Below are positions 26,462 through 33,500 of a DNA stretch of 64,000 nt, in pieces (the stretch's first letter is position 1; every line of letters starts with the position of its first letter). Under the pieces are notes generated by a model. The model made no database searches. It saw nothing but the letters and a program-made list of their open reading frames with translations, and was not told the DNA's origin. Origin of the DNA: Mycolicibacter hiberniae (lineage in GTDB: Bacteria; Actinomycetota; Actinomycetes; Mycobacteriales; Mycobacteriaceae); assembly GCF_010729485.1 (NCBI RefSeq), contig NZ_AP022609.1:310001-374000 (forward strand), read 5' to 3'. Made by a program: the position numbers and the translations under genes.

Positions 26462-26488
26462 CCGACCACGGCGTCCGCGGTTCCGAAT
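26462..26488 (+). promoter_or_regulatory. SigK-like promoter, site 1 of 3
   Basis: CCGACC at 26462-26467 and CCGAAT at 26483-26488 with exactly 15 bases between them; an ATG follows exactly seven bases after CCGAAT, where transcription would start. The same spacing recurs at 28.65 and 39.4 kb. The CCGAAT element matches what I recall of the SigK -10 in M. tuberculosis, whose -35 has been given as CCATCC. It implies that the downstream SDR gene starts after this point. Confidence 0.65.
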
Positions 26489-26495
26489 CACAGTT

Positions 26496-26567
26496 ATGCG
26501 GCGTCATGCGAAAAGACAGGTTGCCTCGATTGCGCACACCAAGCGCGGCAGATTCGTGGTCGGGTGA
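26496..26567 (+). CDS. Predicted leaderless 23-residue leader peptide
   Basis: ATG at 26496 lies seven bases after the -10 of the SigK-like promoter, so it would be the first codon of a leaderless mRNA. The frame has 23 codons, encodes a very basic peptide (many Arg, Lys and His), and its TGA overlaps the GTG start of the SDR gene as GTGA, in a different frame. The arrangement suggests a translated leader that couples translation to the next gene. The peptide resembles nothing I know. Confidence 0.4.
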   Translation: MRRHAKRQVASIAHTKRGRFVVG

Positions 26568-28141
26568 GCCGCGTGACGGAGCCCGATCGCGGAGATCAGC
26601 CATTGAACGTATTGGTGACCGGGGCAACCGGCTACATCGGGGGCCGCCTGGCTCCCCGCCTGGTCGAAGCCGGCCACCGGGTACGCGTGTTGGCCCGTAA
26701 CCCCGACAAGATCAGCGATGTCCCGTGGGCGGCGGACGTCGACGTGGTTCGCGGCGACCTCACCGACCCGGACTCTCTGGACGAAGCGTGCCGCGACATC
26801 GACGTCGTCTACTACCTGGTGCACTCGATGGGAAACCCGGGGGAATTCATCGAGTCGGAGCGGCGGTGCGCGCAGAATCTCGCTGCCGCGGCCCAACGGG
26901 CCGGGGTGGGGCGCATCGTCTACCTCGGCGGCCTGCATGCGGAATCGGATCGTTTGTCCACGCATCTGCGATCACGCGGCCAGGTCGGAGAGATCTTGCT
27001 CAACTGCAATGTGCCGACCGTGGTACTGCAGGCCGGGGTGGTGATCGGTTCCGGCTCGGCGTCTTTCGAGATGATTCGGCACCTGACCAATCGGCTACCG
27101 GTGATGACCACGCCGCGCTGGGTCAACAACCGCATCCAGCCCATTGCGATCCGCGATGTCCTTTACTACCTGCTCGCCGCCGCGACCATGCCGCTGCCGC
27201 GTAGTCGCTCCTATGACATAGGTGGTCCCGATGTCTTGCGCTACGGCGAGATGATGCAGATCTATGCCGACGTGGCCGGGCTGACCCGACGCAGAATCCT
27301 CGTCCTACCGGTCCTCACGCCGAAACTGGCCGGGCTGTGGATCGGGCTGGTGACTCCTGTCCCGCCCCGGATCGGTCGCGCCCTGATCGAGTCCTTGAGC
27401 ACCGACGCAATCGCTTCCGAGCAGGACATCGATGCAGTGATTGCGCCGCCACCCGGCGGCAAGACCCGCTACCGAGACGCCGTTGCGCTCGCGCTACGCC
27501 GCATCGACAGCGGTGATGTGGAAACCACCTGGGCCGATGCTTCTGCCACCGGCGCCCCCGCTGACACGCTGCCTTCGGATCCCAGCTGGGCTGGGGAAGT
27601 GGTCTACACCGACGATCGCAGCGTCGACTGCGACGCCACTGTCGAGCAGGTGTGGCAGGTCGTCGAAGGTGTGGGTGGTGAGAACGGCTGGTACTCCTTC
27701 CCGCTCGCCTGGACGATCAGGGGCTGGCTGGACCGACTCACCGGGGGCGTCGGGTTGGCGCGGGGCCGCCGCAACCGACAGGTCCTGCACACGGGTGACG
27801 TCCTCGACTTCTGGCGAGTCGAACGCCTAGAGCGACCGCATCTGTTGCGGCTCCGCGCCGAGATGCGTACCCCGGGCGGTGCCTGGCTCGAATGGCGGCT
27901 TGAGTCGTGTGGCGCACACACCACCAGACTGCATCAGCGTGCGATCTTCTTCCCCAAAGGCCTTGCCGGACAGCTCTACTGGTATTCACTTATGCCGTTC
28001 CACGGCATCATATTCACCGGCATGGCCAACAACATCGCCGTCGCCGCGGGCCGCGTACCACGAAGTCCGGGCGCGGAGACGGATGGTTCAACGACCGCTG
28101 ATCGTCGGGTCGAAGGCTGCTCGCCGCAGGAGCGCTCATGA
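26564..28141 (+). CDS. SDR-family NAD(P)-binding protein with DUF2867 C-terminal domain
   Basis: A two-domain protein of 525 residues from the GTG at 26564. Near the N-terminus is NVLVTGATGYIGGRLAPRL (extended/atypical SDR nucleotide motif); residues about 340-510 form the DUF2867 domain (GENGWYSFPLAWTIRGWLDRL, then PFHGIIFTGMANNI). Homologues often lie next to DUF1365 and cyclopropane-synthase genes in light- or stress-controlled loci. The frame remains open upstream to an ATG at 26429 with AGGAG six bases before it, which would give 570 residues; I prefer 26564 because a SigK-like promoter lies inside that extension. Its stop overlaps the next start (ATGA). Confidence 0.8.
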   Translation: MSRVTEPDRGDQPLNVLVTGATGYIGGRLAPRLVEAGHRVRVLARNPDKISDVPWAADVDVVRGDLTDPDSLDEACRDIDVVYYLVHSMGNPGEFIESERRCAQNLAAAAQRAGVGRIVYLGGLHAESDRLSTHLRSRGQVGEILLNCNVPTVVLQAGVVIGSGSASFEMIRHLTNRLPVMTTPRWVNNRIQPIAIRDVLYYLLAAATMPLPRSRSYDIGGPDVLRYGEMMQIYADVAGLTRRRILVLPVLTPKLAGLWIGLVTPVPPRIGRALIESLSTDAIASEQDIDAVIAPPPGGKTRYRDAVALALRRIDSGDVETTWADASATGAPADTLPSDPSWAGEVVYTDDRSVDCDATVEQVWQVVEGVGGENGWYSFPLAWTIRGWLDRLTGGVGLARGRRNRQVLHTGDVLDFWRVERLERPHLLRLRAEMRTPGGAWLEWRLESCGAHTTRLHQRAIFFPKGLAGQLYWYSLMPFHGIIFTGMANNIAVAAGRVPRSPGAETDGSTTADRRVEGCSPQERS

Positions 28142-28584
28142 TCACCATGCAGCGGGAGGTGAGCAGTGACGTGGCGCCGGATGTGGCGTTTGCGTACCTG
28201 GCCGATTTCACCACCACCGAGCTGTGGGACCCGGGAACCATCACGACAGTGCGTGTTTCGGGTGACGGCGGGGTGGGAACCCGCTACCGGAACACGTCCC
28301 GGTTCGCCGGACGGGTGAGCACCGTCGATTATGTCGTCACGGCGCTGCGGCCGGGCCAGTCGATCGACCTGCGCGGGGAGAACGCCTCCGTCATCGTCTG
28401 CGACACCATCACCGTCAACGCGCGGCAGACCGGCTGCGTGATCACCTATCGGGTGACGTTCGCCTTTCAGGGGTGGTTGAAGTGGATCGAGCCAGTGCTG
28501 CGCCCAGCCGTCACCCGGTTGCTCGACGACGGGGTGCGCGGACTTCGAGGGGAGCTGCGGCGCATCGGCGAGCAGGGGATCTGA
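28138..28584 (+). CDS. SRPBCC-fold protein
   Basis: A 148-residue protein of the START/SRPBCC type (polyketide cyclase-like): MITMQREVSSDVAPDVAF then VAFAYLADFTTTELWDPG near residues 16-33 and a long C-terminal helix (residues 115-143). The fold forms a pocket for a hydrophobic ligand; no catalytic residues are evident. ATGA overlap with the SDR/DUF2867 gene marks them as one operon. Function unknown; a ligand-carrier role for the SDR product is a guess. Confidence 0.8.
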   Translation: MITMQREVSSDVAPDVAFAYLADFTTTELWDPGTITTVRVSGDGGVGTRYRNTSRFAGRVSTVDYVVTALRPGQSIDLRGENASVIVCDTITVNARQTGCVITYRVTFAFQGWLKWIEPVLRPAVTRLLDDGVRGLRGELRRIGEQGI

Positions 28585-28648
28585 CCGGCGCCGGTGATCG
28601 GTGGTCGCAATCGTTGAGGATGCTTTCGAAGTTGGGCGCCACTCGAAC

Positions 28649-28675
28649 CCGACCGTCGGCGGTGCGGCTCCGAAT
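28649..28675 (+). promoter_or_regulatory. SigK-like promoter, site 2 of 3
   Basis: CCGACC at 28649-28654, 15 bases, CCGAAT at 28670-28675 (continuing AACT), then seven bases and an ATG at 28683. Ten bases of the -10 region, and the GGCT before it, are identical to the site before the sigK operon. It lies in the 173-base gap before the halogenase-like gene and is the only promoter-like site seen ahead of the polyketide cluster. Confidence 0.7.
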
Positions 28676-28682
28676 AACTCCT

Positions 28683-28754
28683 ATGTATGCCCTACCGAAG
28701 ACTGTGGCGCCTGCCCCGGTCGACGAATCCCCTGCCCGGTGTGCGGGTAGGTGA
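28683..28754 (+). CDS. Predicted leaderless 23-residue leader peptide, same frame as the FAD gene
   Basis: ATG at 28683, seven bases after the SigK-like -10, opens a 23-codon frame that ends with TGA at 28752-28754. The following gene starts at GTG 28758 in the same frame, so just one stop and one GAC codon separate the two. The peptide is Pro/Ala-rich. It may be a translated leader, or the former N-terminus of the FAD protein cut off by a stop codon. Confidence 0.4.
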   Translation: MYALPKTVAPAPVDESPARCAGR

Positions 28755-28757
28755 GAC

Positions 28758-30524
28758 GTGGACGCCCGCGTGGAGGCCGCTGGCCTGAGTGAACAGACGC
28801 GAGAGGCTCTCGCCCGGCGCATCCGCGCCCGCCTCTCGGCCGCCGAGCACCAGAAGGCGGATCATGATGTGGCCATCGTCGGTGATGGAGTCTCCGCGCT
28901 TGCCCTGGCATTGGAGCTGCGCCGGGCTCGCCCGCAGACCCGGATCCTCGTCATCGGGCCGACCGACCACCCGGTTCCCGAGATCACTCACACGGTGGGC
29001 GAGTCCACCGTGGAGGTGTCGGCGCACTACCTGCGTCACCTCGGCTTGACCGAACACCTCACATCCCGGCAGATCCGCAAGATGGGTCTGCGCATGTTCT
29101 TCTCGAACGGCGGCAACACCGACATCACCAGGCGCCTGGAACTGGGCAGCTCCACCTACGCCCCGCAGGTGACCTACCAGATCGATCGCGGCAGGTTGGA
29201 GAACGAGCTCGCCCGCAGCGCCGCCGCCATGGGTGTTCGATTCGCCGGCGGACGGGTCCGCTCGGTGCAGATCACCGGTCCGGACGGCCTACACGTGGTC
29301 ACCATCCAGGACGCCGAGGCGATTACCCGGACAACGGCGCGCTGGGTGGTCGACGCCTCGGGCCGCAACCGGCTGTTGCCCCGACAGCTTGAACTGCAGC
29401 GGCCCAATGCACACCAGTGCAATGCCGCCTGGTTCCGTGTCGCGACGGAGATCGATGTGGGTCGCTGGAGCGATGACCCGGCCTGGCGCCAGCGACTGAG
29501 CGAGGGCGACCGCGCGATGTCCACCAATCACCTGATGGGCCCGGGCTACTGGGTCTGGCTCATCCGTCTCCCGTCGGGAGCCACCAGCGTCGGCATCGTG
29601 GCAGACCCCGACTTCGAGCCGTTCGACGGTTTCAACACCTTGGACAAGGCCAAGGCGTGGCTGCGCGCACATGAGCCGCAACTGGCCGAGGTGCTGGAAG
29701 AGCACACCGGCGCGATCATGGATTTTCGGGTCATGAAGAGGTACAGCCATGGCGCGAGCAAGGTGTTCGACGGCCGCGACCGCTGGTGCCTGACCGGGGA
29801 CGCCGGCATCTTCCTGGATCCGCTGTATTCGTCTGGACTGGACTTGGTCGCGATCGGCAACGGCCAGATCACGGACATGGTCACTCGCGATCTCGACGGC
29901 CAAGACGTGGTCGCGCGTGCACAGATCAGCGACGCGGTGTTCCGATCGCTCGGCGAAATGTGGCTGGTGGTGTACCAGGGGCAATACGCCTTGATGGGCA
30001 GGCCCGCCGTGATGTCGGCGAAGATCATCTGGGATATCGCGTTCTACTGGGGATTCATCGGCCTGCTTTACATCAACGGCCGCTTCGTCGGCATCGCCGA
30101 CGACCCGGAGTTCGTCCCGCACCTCAACGGCCTCATCGCGCTGAGCAATCGGGTCCAGAAGTTTCTTCAGGAGTGGGCGGAAATCGATGACGGCACCCCG
30201 TCAGTGCCCTTCGTCGACTTGTACGCTCCGCTGAATTTCATGGTTTCGCTGCACGTTTCGATGATGGAACCCAGCAGGAACTTCGCGGAGCAGTTCGACG
30301 CGAATGCCGCGTTGCTGCGCCGGCTGGCCGGACAGCTCGCCGAGACGGTGATCGCGGAGAAGTCGCTGGAGTTCGACGACGACAACGTCATGGCGACGGT
30401 GCAGAACTGGCAACAGGATCCGCTGCTCCGAGAGTTGCGCTCGGCCTACCGGCGCGGCCAGCGCGACGATCCGCTCAGTGAGGGCTGGATCGTCACCTCG
30501 TCACCGAAACTGCAACCGACCTAA
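28758..30524 (+). CDS. FAD-dependent oxidoreductase related to flavin-dependent halogenases
   Basis: A 588-residue flavoprotein. The dinucleotide motif reads VAIVGDGVSALALALEL (residues 38-54), with alanine where the last glycycine-type position of GxGxxG is usual. Next come GESTVEVSAHYLRHLGL (81-97) and K108 in RKMGLRMFF, the region where tryptophan halogenases carry their active lysine, and YWVWLIRLPSG near residue 258, a variant of their WxWxIP motif. GDAGIFLDPLYSSGLDL (about 350) is the C-terminal FAD motif. It is thus halogenase-like in form; whether it halogenates, epoxidises or oxidises is open. It directly precedes the polyketide synthase gene and probably modifies its product. GTG start at 28758. 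Confidence 0.8.
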   Translation: MDARVEAAGLSEQTREALARRIRARLSAAEHQKADHDVAIVGDGVSALALALELRRARPQTRILVIGPTDHPVPEITHTVGESTVEVSAHYLRHLGLTEHLTSRQIRKMGLRMFFSNGGNTDITRRLELGSSTYAPQVTYQIDRGRLENELARSAAAMGVRFAGGRVRSVQITGPDGLHVVTIQDAEAITRTTARWVVDASGRNRLLPRQLELQRPNAHQCNAAWFRVATEIDVGRWSDDPAWRQRLSEGDRAMSTNHLMGPGYWVWLIRLPSGATSVGIVADPDFEPFDGFNTLDKAKAWLRAHEPQLAEVLEEHTGAIMDFRVMKRYSHGASKVFDGRDRWCLTGDAGIFLDPLYSSGLDLVAIGNGQITDMVTRDLDGQDVVARAQISDAVFRSLGEMWLVVYQGQYALMGRPAVMSAKIIWDIAFYWGFIGLLYINGRFVGIADDPEFVPHLNGLIALSNRVQKFLQEWAEIDDGTPSVPFVDLYAPLNFMVSLHVSMMEPSRNFAEQFDANAALLRRLAGQLAETVIAEKSLEFDDDNVMATVQNWQQDPLLRELRSAYRRGQRDDPLSEGWIVTSSPKLQPT

Positions 30525-30583
30525 CGACCCCGGTGGTCGCGTTCGCCGCCGGCCCGCCGGCAGATGGGTACTCCAAGCACCTT

Positions 30584-33500
30584 ATGCGAGAACAGGAGAT
30601 GAAGTTGCCAGACGATGACGACCGCCGTGAACCGTTGGCCATCGTCGGGATCGGATGCCGGTTTCCCGGTGGTGCCGATTCCGCCGAACGCTTCTGGCAG
30701 CTGTTGCACAGTGCGACCGATGCGACCTGCGTAGTCCCCGAAACACGGTGGAACGCAGCCCGATACCACGATCCGAGCCCGGCCAAGGTCGGGAAGGTGG
30801 TCACGGCGCGAGGTGGCTTCCTGGGTGAGATCGATCAATTCGACGCACAGTTCTTCGGCATGTCGCCCCGCGAGGCGCACGCCCTGGACCCCCAACAACG
30901 TCTGCTGCTGCACGCCGCGTGGGAGTCGCTTGAGGACGCGGGAATACCGGCCGGTGACGTTGCCGGTGCCGATGTGGGCGTCTTCGTCGGCGGGTTCACG
31001 TTGGACTATCAGCTTCTCCAGAATCAGGGACATGCGAGTCGCTACCGGTTCAAGGCCCATTCGGCGACCGGGATGATGATGACGATGCTGGCCAACCGCA
31101 TCTCCTACGCATTGGACCTACGCGGGCCGAGCATGTCCATCGACACCGCATGCTCAAGCTCGCTGGTGGCGGTGCACTTGGCGGCGCAAAGCATTTGGAA
31201 CGGCGAATGCGAGCTGGCGCTGGCGGGCGGCGTCAATGTGATGATCGGCCCCAACACCGCCATTGCCGAATCCAAGAGTGGATTCCTGAGCCCGGAGGGG
31301 CGTTCCAAGGCCTTCGACGATGCCGCAGACGGCTATGCGCGCGGCGAGGGCGCCGCGATCGTCGTGATCAAACGGCTGAACAACGCACTGGCCGACGGCG
31401 ACGAGATCTATGCGCAGATCCTCGGTACCGCGGTGTCGCAGGACGGCCACACCGACGGCATCACCGTGCCCCGCGGCCAAGCCCAGGAATGCGCCATCCG
31501 GACGGCACTGGATCGAGCGGGCGTGCAGCCGGCCGACGTCGGCTACGTCGAAGCGCACGGCACCGGCACGCCCGTGGGCGACCCCATCGAATTGCAGGCT
31601 CTCGCAGCCGCATTGACCATCGAACGGCCTGCGACGGCCCCACTTCTGATCGGCTCGGTCAAGACCAACATCGGTCACCTGGAAGCGGGCGCCGGTGTCG
31701 CCGGCCTCATCAAAGCGGCCCTGGTGGTCAAGCATGGCTACATACCGGCCCATCTGCACCTGCGGACACCCACTCGGTACGTCTCGCTGACCGACCTGAA
31801 GATCGATATTCCGGCGACGGGCAGACCATTCCCGGAATGCGAACGGCGCATCGCCGGTGTCAACTCGTTCGGATTCGGGGGCACCAACGCCCATGTCGTA
31901 CTCGCCGAACCGCCGGTGGCGGACTCGGCCCCGCAGGTCGCCGAGCGTCCTGCGCTACCGCTGACCATCCTGCCGATATCGGCGCGTAGCGAGGACGCCC
32001 TGGTTGCCGCGGCCGGCCGACTGGCCGACCACGTCGACACCCATCCCGACATCGCGTTGCCGGACCTGGCCTACACCCTGAGCAGGCGGCGCACCCACCT
32101 GAACTATCGCCATACGCTGATCGCAGCAAGCGCCGCCGAAGCCCGCGCACAGCTCCGGAGCCTGGCCGAGGACAGCAAGGTCTCCACCGGCAGGGCCGTC
32201 CAGGACGTGCCCAAGCTGGCCTTCGTGTGCAGCGGCATGGGGCCCCAGTGGTGGGGGATGTGCCGCGAGCTGATGGACGTGTTCCCCGAGTTCACCGCCA
32301 GCCTCGAGCGCAGCGACCGCGAACTGTCTCGGTACGCGGACTGGTCCCTGATCGAGGAGCTTCGGCGCGACGAGGCCGACACCCGGATGACCGAAACCGA
32401 GTTCGCGCAACCGGCGAACTTCGCCATCCAGGTCGCACTCGCCGAGCAACTCGCCCAGTTCGGCATCAACCCGGACGCCGTGGTCGGCCACAGTGCCGGC
32501 GAGGTGGCCGCCCACCACCTCGCCGGCCTGCTCACCTTCGAGCAGGCCATCCACGTGATCTATCACCGCAGCCGGCTCCAGCAGCGGGCGAGCGGGTCGG
32601 GCAGCATGCTCGCCGTCGGTCTGGACGCGCAGACCCTGATGCGAACCCTCGATGAGGCGACCCGTGCGGCGCTGGCGGACCAGCGCGTCTCGGTGGCGGC
32701 GATCAACAGCCCGTTCGCGGTGACCCTCGCCGGCGACACCGAGGTTCTCGACGAGATCGCCCGGCAACTCAACGATGCCGCGGTCTTCAACCGTCGCCTC
32801 TCGGTGAAGGTGCCCTACCACTCCCACCACATGGACGCGGTGCGTGCCGAGCTGTTCAGCGCGTTTGAGGGGTTGTCGTCGAAGGCGGCGGTGCTGCCGT
32901 TGTACTCCACGGTCACCGGGGAGAAGCTGGACCGCTACCACGCCGGCGCCGCGTACTGGTGGCAGAACACCCGCGCCACGGTGCTTTTCGAACCGGCGAT
33001 CCGCCGGATGCTCGACGATGGATACACCCACTTCGTCGAACTGGCCCCGCATCCGGTGCTGGCCGGATCGATCTTCGAGACCGCCGGCAAGCAGAACATC
33101 TCGGTTACCGCGAGCCAGCGCCGCGGCCAGGATGCCGGGCGGGCACTGCTGGAATGCGTGGGCGCGCTGTTCTGCCGGGGCCACGACATCGCCTGGTCGG
33201 TACTGCACCCCGACAGCGCGCACCGACTGCTCAAGCTCCCTTCCTACCCCTGGCAGACCAAACGGTTCTGGACCGAAACCCAGGAGGCGACCGAGGCGCT
33301 GTTCTACCAACCGGTGCATCCCCTGTTGGGGCAGAAGGTGAGTGCTGTCCACCCGACGTGGGAAGCCGAGTTGAGCACCGTCCTCACACCGTTTCTCAAC
33401 GACCACCGGGTCCAAGGAAGCGTCGTCCTGCCCGGTTCGGCCTACGTCGAAATGGCTCACGCCGCCGCCGCCGAGACCTACGGCGCGACCTGCAGCGTGG

